Below are positions 16,372-23,604 of a stretch of DNA of 64,000 bases, piece by piece; within the stretch, counting starts at the first letter, position 1, and each line of letters starts with the position of its first letter. The translations under genes and the position numbers were made by a program. Below the pieces are notes generated by a model. It was not told where the DNA came from. It saw only the letters and a program-made list of their open reading frames with translations, and made no database searches. This stretch comes from Rhodococcus rhodnii. Lineage in GTDB: Bacteria; Actinomycetota; Actinomycetes; Mycobacteriales; Pseudonocardiaceae. The stretch is taken from NCBI GenBank assembly GCA_000720375.1, contig JOAA01000012.1:256957-320956 (forward strand), in the 5' to 3' direction.

Positions 16372-16385
16372 TAGAACACGTTCTA
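16372..16385. promoter_or_regulatory. KstR-type TetR operator
   Basis: TAGAAC-AC-GTTCTA is a perfect inverted repeat with a two-base spacer and fits the published KstR consensus TNNAACNNGTTNNA. It sits 25 bp upstream of the acyl-CoA ligase start and is followed by TTCTTACC toward the convergent secreted-protein gene. No kstR gene is present in the window. Confidence 0.65.
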
Positions 16386-16417
16386 TTCTTACCCCGGGTG
16401 TCAGGTATGCGCGAGGC

Positions 16418-16840
16418 CTAGGCCGGGACGGGGTTGGTCGCGGAGAGGTAGCCGCCAACGGAGACGTAGAAGTAGCTGCCGGTCGACGAGCGGCTGACCG
16501 TGCGTTGGGCCGTGGTGCCACATCCGGTGGACGCCAACGACAGCCCACTGGCGGTTCTGACGGTCAGACCGGTGCTGTCGCATGCGCGGTCATAGGCGTA
16601 CATCCTGACGTTGCCCGAGTCGATCAGAGTGATCCGGCCGAACGAGATGTAGTTTCCGGGACAGTTCGCGCCGCGGTACGCGTAGATCGTGCTGTAGGTC
16701 TCCATGACCTCCCGTTTGAAGCTGAACGGCCCGTTGTTGGTGCACGTCGCGGCTGTCGCGGGTGTCGCGACCGCCAGCATCGAGCCGGTGGCGGCGGCGG
16801 CCACCGCACCGGCGGTGAGTAACGACCTGAAGGAACGCAT
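16418..16840 (-). CDS. Small secreted cysteine-containing protein
   Basis: A 140-residue protein with a clear Sec signal peptide (positive n-region MRSFRSLL, alanine-rich core, cleavage near TPATAA). The mature part of about 112 residues starts ATCTNNGPFSFKREVMETYS and contains four cysteines (TCTNN, ANCPG, DRACDST, STGCGT) that could form two disulfides. The fold and role are unrecognised. Two ATGs are adjacent (16843 and 16840); the second is chosen because AGGAGG lies six bases upstream. Its own strong ribosome-binding site suggests independent expression. Confidence 0.68.
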   Translation of the reverse strand: MRSFRSLLTAGAVAAAATGSMLAVATPATAATCTNNGPFSFKREVMETYSTIYAYRGANCPGNYISFGRITLIDSGNVRMYAYDRACDSTGLTVRTASGLSLASTGCGTTAQRTVSRSSTGSYFYVSVGGYLSATNPVPA

Positions 16841-16975
16841 CATCGACCTCCTTTGCTTTCCATGAGCCCGGAAATCACCGCACGCCCAGGTTTGTTCAGC
16901 AAGGCCGATCGCTGGTGGACAAACAAAAACCGGCGACAGCGCCGAGGAGTTGCTTGGAGACTTTCGACGGCGGTA

Positions 16976-17629
16976 TCAGCCTTCGCCGGTATCGGATGCC
17001 CAGTCGCGGGTGCGCCAGTCCGGGACCCCTTCGTCGAGCCACTGTTCGACGGCGCGTCGCCAATCGTCATCCGGATCGGCGTCGCGGACGTCCTCCCAGG
17101 TCATTTCGGCGGTTTCGTCGCTGATGAAGAGGTCGTCCAGGTAGGCGTCGAACGAATCCGCAACGACAGCAAGGACATCGTGTTCAGTCTTGCCTGTCCA
17201 TTCCGGCAGCCCGTGCACGAACGCGATCAGCCGCCCGCCGTCCCGCGGATCGAGATCCAGGAACAACGTGTCGTTGCCACCATCGCGAGCGATCGGAAGC
17301 AACCGTTTCATCGAAATGTGTTCGCCCAGCGACCGCTCCTGTTGCCGTTGATACGCGCCGAGGAGCGTGCCGTAGCCGTACTCGCCCTGCTCGTTGCGGC
17401 CAATGTGGAGGAGTTCGGTGAAACCGATGATCTCGCCGTCATCGTTGGGAGGAACACGGATGTCGTACATCAAGCTGCCGCCGTTGGCCTCTTCGATGAA
17501 GGCACGATAAGCGCTCGGCAGGCGGCCGCCGATCGCATTTTCGAGCGCATCGAGTTCGTCCGGCTCGACAGTCGCGAACGGGCCGAAGATCAGTCGTCCT
17601 CGGTAGCGACGGAGCAATTCGTCATCCAC
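16976..17629 (-). CDS. SMI1/KNR4 (SUKH) superfamily protein
   Basis: A 217-residue acidic protein with SUKH-family features: ATVEPDELDALENAIGGRLPSAYRAFI near the N-terminus, the GG-containing EEANGGSLMYDI loop, and later FLDLDPRDGGRLIAFVHG with the hydrophobic strand pattern that precedes the C-terminal helices (DSFDAYLDDL). SUKH proteins in bacteria are often immunity proteins of polymorphic toxins, but housekeeping versions exist. It lies 12 bp downstream of a cysteine-motif protein of unknown function on the same strand. No toxin gene is adjacent; the only toxin-like gene in the window is about 39 kb away, so pairing cannot be claimed. Confidence 0.75.
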   Translation of the reverse strand: MDDELLRRYRGRLIFGPFATVEPDELDALENAIGGRLPSAYRAFIEEANGGSLMYDIRVPPNDDGEIIGFTELLHIGRNEQGEYGYGTLLGAYQRQQERSLGEHISMKRLLPIARDGGNDTLFLDLDPRDGGRLIAFVHGLPEWTGKTEHDVLAVVADSFDAYLDDLFISDETAEMTWEDVRDADPDDDWRRAVEQWLDEGVPDWRTRDWASDTGEG

Positions 17630-17641
17630 CGCGCGATCGTC

Positions 17642-18697
17642 TCATGGGCAGTCCATCCAGAACGCGCGATAGCTGTAACGCGTCCGCACGTGGTCGTAGA
17701 TCTGGCGCAGCCAAGGCTGGCGGACGGCGGGCAGCCGGGCGAGCGTGCGAAGGAATATCTTCGGGTCGGGGGAGAACAGATGCCGTGGACGTGGGGGAAG
17801 CGGGTCGTCGCCACGGATGACGTCGTCGGAAAGGCGGCCCGTGACCGGAAAAGGTGGTCGTACGCGGTAGAAGGCAAGCTGCGCCCACACTTTGGCGGCA
17901 AGCGGCACGACTTCCGCGGCACCGGGTGGCTGCCACGCCTCGCCTGTACGTGGATGTTGCGGAACCAGGGCGATATCGGCATCGGGCACAGGCAAGCCTG
18001 GTCCCGCCAAGGACATCGACTTCGATGGCGGCCCAGGCGGGAGCAACAGGTCGAGCGGGTGGCCGAACACATTCTCGGTGAGACCCTGGGGAAGGCCTAT
18101 CGGTGAGCCTGCCGAGGCCGCGACCAGGTGGGCCAGCGCCGCTCCGGTGGCCGCCTCCCACCGCGGGTCCTGCCAGTCGGACAGGTCGATCGGTGGCGCC
18201 CCTCGCAATTCCTCCAACGCCCAGTCGACCGGCAGGCAGTGGGGGATATCGGTCGGAATACGGCGAACGGTGTCTGGCTCGAAGCACACTTCCTGCCACG
18301 TCGAGCAGTCGTCGAGGCGGGTCGCGACCAAGTGTCCACATTGCCTGCACGCGAGATTCGGGCCGTCTCTGCCGTCCACTCCGCGGCAGTACCCGTCGCA
18401 TCGCTCGAAAACCAGCACCATGCCGTGGGTGTCACCAGGGGCGAGAATGATTCTGCCTGGCGCCCCGAAAGAAACGATCTCCACGGGTGCGAATATGCCC
18501 AGCGCCTCCGCTTCCGCCGGCTCGACCTTTTGCCACGGAGGTCCGTACGGTTCAGGGTCGACGGTGTACGTTCCGGGCTCCATGAGGACGGGAAGCAGTT
18601 GCTCCCAGACGGTCTGGCGACCATGGGCAGGAAACGCGACTTGCGACACAGGCGAAGTCAGAACTGCGCCGCAGTGCGCGCACGCGAACACATCCAT
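17642..18697 (-). CDS. Hypothetical protein with paired CxxC motifs
   Basis: A 351-residue protein. Its N-terminus FACAHCGAVLTSPVSQ and a second cluster ACRQCGHLVATRLDDCSTW (about residue 115-135) form two CxxC pairs likely to bind zinc; CDGYC adds another pair. The remaining sequence is Pro-rich with no membrane helices. It is not a recognised enzyme. ATG 18697 has GGGGGAGGA six bases upstream and is preferred over the in-frame upstream ATG. It is translated just before the SUKH gene and the two probably form one transcript, suggesting a joint role. Confidence 0.62.
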   Translation of the reverse strand: MDVFACAHCGAVLTSPVSQVAFPAHGRQTVWEQLLPVLMEPGTYTVDPEPYGPPWQKVEPAEAEALGIFAPVEIVSFGAPGRIILAPGDTHGMVLVFERCDGYCRGVDGRDGPNLACRQCGHLVATRLDDCSTWQEVCFEPDTVRRIPTDIPHCLPVDWALEELRGAPPIDLSDWQDPRWEAATGAALAHLVAASAGSPIGLPQGLTENVFGHPLDLLLPPGPPSKSMSLAGPGLPVPDADIALVPQHPRTGEAWQPPGAAEVVPLAAKVWAQLAFYRVRPPFPVTGRLSDDVIRGDDPLPPRPRHLFSPDPKIFLRTLARLPAVRQPWLRQIYDHVRTRYSYRAFWMDCP

Positions 18698-18758
18698 GCT
18701 TCCTCCCCCTGAACACACGCATTATCCAGGCCGCGTGATCGACGGCCAACTCATTTGA

Positions 18759-19268
18759 TCAACCGCCTGAAATGAGCTTCGCGAGCGTGGGAATCAACGC
18801 TGTGTAGCTTTCCGGGGTGAGGTGCAGGCCGTCGTCTTCCAGGTCGACCGAACCAGGGTTCAGGCAACACTGCACCGCGGTTCGCAGAACGTCCCGGTAG
18901 ACGTCGAGATCACGGTTTCTGCGCGTGCCAAGGCCAGACCTGGGCACCTCCTGGATCCGGGGTGGCAGGAACGCCACCAGACGGGCACGGCTGAAGGCCG
19001 AGATCACCGTCTCGATGTTCGACGTGAACTGGTCGATCGGCACGTGCTTCCATGGCGCACAGTCGTTGGCGCCGAACGAAAGGACAACGACCGACCACTC
19101 CAGCGCGCCGAGCTTTGCTGCTCGGGCGGCCCCGTCCGAGCTGTCCCAACCGCCCGCGGCGCAGTTGTAGACGGTCGAGGACGGCCCGATTTCTCGCTCC
19201 AGATGCTGGATGTGCGGCTTGGTGAATCGGGCGAGCATGCTGTCGCCGAACAACGCCACGTCAGTCAT
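18759..19268 (-). CDS. SGNH-family hydrolase/esterase
   Basis: A 169-residue SGNH hydrolase without a signal peptide. The four blocks are present: block I LFGDSML (nucleophile Ser), block II glycine in NCAAGGWDSS, block III SFGANDC with its Asn, and block V DDGLHLT with the catalytic Asp and His. Substrates in this family include acyl esters, lipids and acetylated sugars. Its start overlaps the end of the GntR regulator gene by 8 bp, so the two are translationally coupled; the regulator and hydrolase may act in the same response. Confidence 0.82.
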   Translation of the reverse strand: MTDVALFGDSMLARFTKPHIQHLEREIGPSSTVYNCAAGGWDSSDGAARAAKLGALEWSVVVLSFGANDCAPWKHVPIDQFTSNIETVISAFSRARLVAFLPPRIQEVPRSGLGTRRNRDLDVYRDVLRTAVQCCLNPGSVDLEDDGLHLTPESYTALIPTLAKLISGG

Positions 19269-19929
19269 CGCGGCCGCTTCCGGCCAAAGTGGACAGCGCC
19301 TTGCTGCCGAGGCTGCTTCGGATGTGCTCGCGCATCACCTTCGCGGCGAGTTCGCTGTCGCCCGCGATGACCGCGTCCAGCATCGCGCGGTGCTCTGCCG
19401 CTGTCTCGTCGCGCTCAGGCTGGTCGCGTTTCTGCCGTAGGCCGACGATTCGGTATCGGTCGGCTTTGTCCCAGAGTCCGTCGAGCGTCGCGATCAGCAG
19501 GTCGTTGTGTGAAGCGGCATAGATGGCGCGGTGGAACTCACGGTGCGCCACCAGATCCGCGACGTCTGGGTGATCGGGGAGTGGCCTGAGCTGGGCGAAT
19601 GCGGTGCGCATCGTGGCGATGTCCGATTTGGAACGGCGTTCGGCGGCCAATGAGGTGGCAAGTGGATCCAGCGCACGCCGCATCTCCAGCAGGTCGCGTG
19701 CCTCTTCGGCCGACAGATCCGTTACGCGGGCATCCCGATGGGCGTCCAGTTCGACGAACCCCTCGGACTTGAGCCTGCGCAGCGCCTCGCGCAGGGGAGT
19801 GGTGCTGATGCCCAGGTCGCGGGCGAGCGTCGCCTGGTTGAGCACGGTGCCAGGGCCGTACTCGCTCGTCAGGATCTTGGTGCGGACCAGGGCGTACGCG
19901 AAGTCGCTCTTGGTCGCGTAGGTCTCCAC
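19261..19929 (-). CDS. GntR-family regulator, FCD type
   Basis: A 222-residue regulator. The N-terminal winged helix has the GntR pattern LNQATLARDLGISTTPLREA followed by LKSEGFVELDAHRDARVT. The C-terminal FCD domain (about 85-210) has the metal- and ligand-binding histidines in HREFHRAIY, EHRAML and MREHIR. FCD regulators usually sense carboxylic acids or their metal complexes. It is divergent from the aconitase gene, with 43 bp between starts. The GTG start has no ribosome-binding site, but TAAGAT lies six bases upstream, consistent with a leaderless transcript whose -10 overlaps the TCTTATAACCT repeat. Confidence 0.88.
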   Translation of the reverse strand: METYATKSDFAYALVRTKILTSEYGPGTVLNQATLARDLGISTTPLREALRRLKSEGFVELDAHRDARVTDLSAEEARDLLEMRRALDPLATSLAAERRSKSDIATMRTAFAQLRPLPDHPDVADLVAHREFHRAIYAASHNDLLIATLDGLWDKADRYRIVGLRQKRDQPERDETAAEHRAMLDAVIAGDSELAAKVMREHIRSSLGSKALSTLAGSGRDD

Positions 19930-19936
19930 CGGTACA

Positions 19937-20012
19937 TCTTATAACCTGATGTCCAGACCTTGAGGAGCCGCCGTGAAATACCAGGTCACAAGGATCAACA
20001 GTCTTATAACCT
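19937..20012. promoter_or_regulatory. Two 11-bp direct repeats, candidate GntR operators
   Basis: TCTTATAACCT occurs at 19937-19947 and again at 20002-20012, 65 bp apart. The first copy covers the proposed -10 of the GntR gene; the second lies just inside the predicted aconitase coding start. No further copy was noticed nearby. Paired sites on the same face suggest autoregulation with looping. Confidence 0.5.
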
Positions 20013-22348
20013 CACGGATGCCCTATACGATCCGCGTCCTGCTCGAGAACCTGCTGCGCAACGACGCGCCGGACGAGCAGATCGACGCCGTGCTGGACTG
20101 GGGGAGCGAGCGCTCGTTCGCCACCGCGGTGGACATCCGTCCGTCCCGGATCTTCCTGCACGACACCAACGGTGTGCCCCTGCTGACCGACATCGCCGCG
20201 CTGCGCGACGCTGTCGAGCACCCGGACATGGTCAATCCGAAGATTCCGGCCGAGCTGGTGGTCGACCATTCGGTGATCGCGGACGAGTTCGGGACGCCGA
20301 CCGCGTTCGAGCGCAACGTCGAAATCGAGTACGAGCGCAACGCGGAGCGCTACCGGTTCCTGCGCTGGGCCCAGGCGAAGCTACGCGGTTTCAAGGTTGT
20401 CCCTCCCGGCAAAGGGATCATGCACCAGGTCAACCTCGAGCACCTCGCACGAGTGGTGATGACCGACGGTGACGAGGCGTTCCCGGACCTCTGTCTCGGC
20501 ACCGACTCACACACCACGATGGTGAACGGGATCGGCGTGTTGGGCTGGGGAATCGGTGGTATCGAGGCGGAAGCGGCCATGCTGGGCGAGCCGGTCACGA
20601 TGCTGCTGCCACCCGTGGTCGGTTTCCGCCTGACGGGCGCGCTACCGCACGGCGCCACGGCGACCGACCTCGTGCTGACGATCACCGAACTGCTCCGAAA
20701 ACACGGCGTGGTCGGCAAATTCGTGGAGTTCCACGGCGAAGGTGTGCGCAGGCTGCCGGTGCCGGATCGCGCGACGATCGCGAACATGACCCCGGAGTTC
20801 GGCTCGACGTGTGCGTACTTCCCGATCGACGAGCAGACGATCCGGTACCTCCGGTTCACCGGCCGGTCCGAAGAGCAGGTCACACTCGTCGAGGAATACG
20901 CCAAAGAACAAGGGTTGTGGCACCGGCCGGGGGAAACCGCGGACTACACCGAGACCGTCGAGCTCGACCTCGGCACCGTGCAGCCCTCGCTGGCCGGGCC
21001 GAACAGGCCACAGGACAGAATCGCGTTGACGGAGGCGGCGGCCGGGAATGCCGGCGTCGTCGGCATCGCGGCGATCACGTCGTGCACGAACACCTCGAAC
21101 CCGGCAGTGATGATCACGGCCGGTTTGCTGGCGCGCAACGCCGTGCAGCGTGGCCTGACAAGCAAACCGTGGGTCAAAACGACGCTGTCGCCCGGCTCAC
21201 GAGTGGTGACTGACTATCTGACCGCCGCGGGCCTGACACCAAGCTTGGAAAAGCTGGGGTTCTACCTCACCGGGTACGGCTGCATGACCTGCATCGGAGC
21301 GTCCGGCCCTCTGGTCGACGAGCTGCGGGGAAGCACGGTGGTCGCAGTGCTGTCAGGCAACAGGAACTTCGCCGGGCGGATCAACCCGGACATCCGGCTG
21401 AACTACCTGGCTTCACCGCCATTGGTCATCGCCTATGCCCTGGCAGGAACGATGGCGACGGACCTGACACGCGACCCGCTCGGTCACAGTCCTGATGGGA
21501 CTCCGGTTTTCCTCAGCGACATATGGCCTGCACAGGATGAAGTCACCGCCGTCATGGAAATGATCACGCCGGGCATGTTCGAGGCGGCTTACCGGGACAT
21601 CTTCACCGGCGACGCCCGCTGGGAGAACCTCGGAAGCCCTGGCGGCGATCGTTACGACTGGGATCCGGCGAGCACATACCTGCGTCGCCCACCTTTTTTC
21701 GACGAACCCGTTGGCCAGCAAGACATCAAAGACGCCAAGGTGCTGGCGATGCTCGGTGACTCGATCACCACCGACCACATCTCACCCGCGGGCGCGATTC
21801 CATCTGACTCCCCGGCCGGTCGATACCTTGCGGACCGTGGCGTGAAGCGGTTTGCCTTCAACACGTACGCCTCGCGGCGCGGCAACCACGAAGTGATGGT
21901 CCGAGGCGCGTTCGGAAACGTTCAGCTGCACGGGATCTACGAGACCGCGATGGCCTACCGAGACGCAGGCGTGCCCCTCGTTGTCCTCGGCGGTGCGCAG
22001 TACGGCACCGGTTCGTCCCGGGACTGGGCCGCCAAGGCAACCGCTCTGTTGGGCGTCCGGGCCGTGCTGGCCGGGTCGTTCGAGCGGATCCACCGGTCGA
22101 ACCTGATCGGCATGGGTGTGTTGCCGCTGCAGTACCGCCCAGGCGAGAACGCCAGGTCGCTCGGCCTGACCGGGCACGAGGTGATCTCGATCGGTGAGCT
22201 GTCCACTATGGACAAGACGGTCACCGTGCGGGCGGACGAGCGGGAGTTCGACGTGATCGTCCGGCTCGACACCGCCAGGGAGTGGGACGTCTACCGGAGC
22301 GGCGGCATCCTGCGGTTGACGATGAGCCGTTACGGAGGGTCGCTGTAA
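19973..22348 (+). CDS. Aconitase (AcnA-type), shortened
   Basis: A 791-residue aconitase-family hydro-lyase. The cluster ligands are visible: C371 (TSCTNTSNP), C437 and C440 (YGCMTCIG), with substrate loops GTDSHTTMVNG (177-187) and GTGSSRDWAAK in the swivelling fourth domain. It interconverts hydroxy-tricarboxylates using a 4Fe-4S cluster. Typical AcnA proteins are about 890-940 residues; this one has a short N-terminus and reduced linkers. The GTG at 19973 has GAGGAG upstream; an ATG at 20018 (MPYTIRVLL) would place the second operator copy outside the gene. Location in a transporter/hydrolase operon suggests a dedicated catabolic paralogue rather than the TCA enzyme. Confidence 0.88.
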   Translation: MKYQVTRINSLITSRMPYTIRVLLENLLRNDAPDEQIDAVLDWGSERSFATAVDIRPSRIFLHDTNGVPLLTDIAALRDAVEHPDMVNPKIPAELVVDHSVIADEFGTPTAFERNVEIEYERNAERYRFLRWAQAKLRGFKVVPPGKGIMHQVNLEHLARVVMTDGDEAFPDLCLGTDSHTTMVNGIGVLGWGIGGIEAEAAMLGEPVTMLLPPVVGFRLTGALPHGATATDLVLTITELLRKHGVVGKFVEFHGEGVRRLPVPDRATIANMTPEFGSTCAYFPIDEQTIRYLRFTGRSEEQVTLVEEYAKEQGLWHRPGETADYTETVELDLGTVQPSLAGPNRPQDRIALTEAAAGNAGVVGIAAITSCTNTSNPAVMITAGLLARNAVQRGLTSKPWVKTTLSPGSRVVTDYLTAAGLTPSLEKLGFYLTGYGCMTCIGASGPLVDELRGSTVVAVLSGNRNFAGRINPDIRLNYLASPPLVIAYALAGTMATDLTRDPLGHSPDGTPVFLSDIWPAQDEVTAVMEMITPGMFEAAYRDIFTGDARWENLGSPGGDRYDWDPASTYLRRPPFFDEPVGQQDIKDAKVLAMLGDSITTDHISPAGAIPSDSPAGRYLADRGVKRFAFNTYASRRGNHEVMVRGAFGNVQLHGIYETAMAYRDAGVPLVVLGGAQYGTGSSRDWAAKATALLGVRAVLAGSFERIHRSNLIGMGVLPLQYRPGENARSLGLTGHEVISIGELSTMDKTVTVRADEREFDVIVRLDTAREWDVYRSGGILRLTMSRYGGSL

Positions 22349-22401
22349 CGGTCCGGATATCGTGGTTCAGTCGTTACATCTTGAGCTAGCTCTGTAGCGT
22401 A

Positions 22402-22449
22402 GGTTACGGTCCTGTAGTTGGAACTACCGAAGACGGTTCACCTGTAACC
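22402..22449. promoter_or_regulatory. Nested inverted repeats before the C45 hydrolase gene
   Basis: An outer pair GGTTAC (22402-22407) / GTAACC (22444-22449) encloses the perfect inner repeat GTAGTT-GG-AACTAC (22414-22427). A GAGCTAGCTC palindrome lies 10 bp upstream. The 129-bp gap after aconitase is the longest in this operon, so a regulator site or internal promoter/attenuator is plausible. Confidence 0.45.
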
Positions 22450-22477
22450 ATCCATACGAACAGGGGCGTCCCCACCG

Positions 22478-23596
22478 ATGGCCAGTCTCAGGACGATCGA
22501 GATATCCGGAACGTCAGCGCTGGATCGCGGCACCCAGTACGGGCAGGCCGCGGCCGACCTGATCGCCCAGGCCATCGAGTACTACGCACGGGCCTTCGAG
22601 CATCAGAGCGGATTACCGTGGCACGAGGTGCTGGAGCGAGCCCGCCCGTGGCAGCGGCTGATCGCCGACGAGTTTCCCGAGCTCTTCGACGAGATGACCG
22701 GAATCGCCAGCGGCGCAGGCGTTTCCTTGACCGAGATCGTCACCCTGAACTGCCGGGGCGAGATCGTCTACGACCGCGGCTTCGGCCGCAGCGGCACCCC
22801 GGACGAAGTGGACGGTTGCACGTCCTTCTCACTGACCGGCTCGGCAGCGGGTGACGGACATGTGTACTGCGGCCAGAACTGGGATTGGCGCCACGAAACC
22901 CGCGGCACAGTCGTGATCGTGCGGATCGTCCAGCCGCCGAAACCGACCGTGGTCATGCAGGTCGAAGCCGGTCAGATCGGCAGGCACGGCGCCAACTCCG
23001 AAGGTCTCGCGCTCAACGCCAACGGGCTGGGTGGCCGGTTCGACGAGTCGGTCGGCGTGCCGCAGACGGTGATCCGCAGGCTGGTGCTCGACTCGCCGAC
23101 CATCTCCGACGCGTTGCGGGTGCTGGTCAACACCAAGGCGCACATCGCAAGCAACGCGTTGCTCACTCATCGTGAGGGATACTCCATCGACCTGGAGACG
23201 ACCCCCGGCCCGATCGGCTGGGAATACCCGTCCGACGGTCTGCTGGTGCACGGAAACCATTACCAGGCATTCGTTCCCCCGCAACTCGCGGCGACCCATC
23301 GGCCGATGTCCCCGGACTCGCTGCTACGCGTGCCCCGCGCCCGGCAGGGGCTCGCGGCCGCGGCCAAGGCGGAGAAGTCCGAGGACGTCCGATCCGCCGT
23401 GCACATCGCCATGTCCGACCACCTCGGATTCCCCGACTCGCTGTGCGAGCACCCCGACGACCGGATGCCCTCGGTCACCCGATGGTCCACATTGGTCTCC
23501 AGCTGTGTCGACCTGACCACGGGCGAGTACTACGTCGCGCCCGGCACGCCGTGCGAGCACCCCTACGAGCTCATGCCTTTCAACCTCTACGAGTAG
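22478..23596 (+). CDS. C45-type Ntn hydrolase (acyl-CoA:6-APA acyltransferase family)
   Basis: A 372-residue member of peptidase family C45, related to isopenicillin-N acyltransferase and phenylalanyl/carcinine hydrolases. The self-processing pair Gly113-Cys114 sits in EVDGCTSFSL; cleavage there would expose Cys114 as the N-terminal nucleophile. NWDWRH shortly after, GANSEGLALNANGLGG and HGNHYQ are family hallmarks. These enzymes cleave or transfer acyl groups on amide bonds. No signal peptide is present, so it acts in the cytosol, probably on a compound imported by the ABC transporter encoded immediately downstream. Confidence 0.85.
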   Translation: MASLRTIEISGTSALDRGTQYGQAAADLIAQAIEYYARAFEHQSGLPWHEVLERARPWQRLIADEFPELFDEMTGIASGAGVSLTEIVTLNCRGEIVYDRGFGRSGTPDEVDGCTSFSLTGSAAGDGHVYCGQNWDWRHETRGTVVIVRIVQPPKPTVVMQVEAGQIGRHGANSEGLALNANGLGGRFDESVGVPQTVIRRLVLDSPTISDALRVLVNTKAHIASNALLTHREGYSIDLETTPGPIGWEYPSDGLLVHGNHYQAFVPPQLAATHRPMSPDSLLRVPRARQGLAAAAKAEKSEDVRSAVHIAMSDHLGFPDSLCEHPDDRMPSVTRWSTLVSSCVDLTTGEYYVAPGTPCEHPYELMPFNLYE

Positions 23597-23604
23597 GACA
23601 CGTC

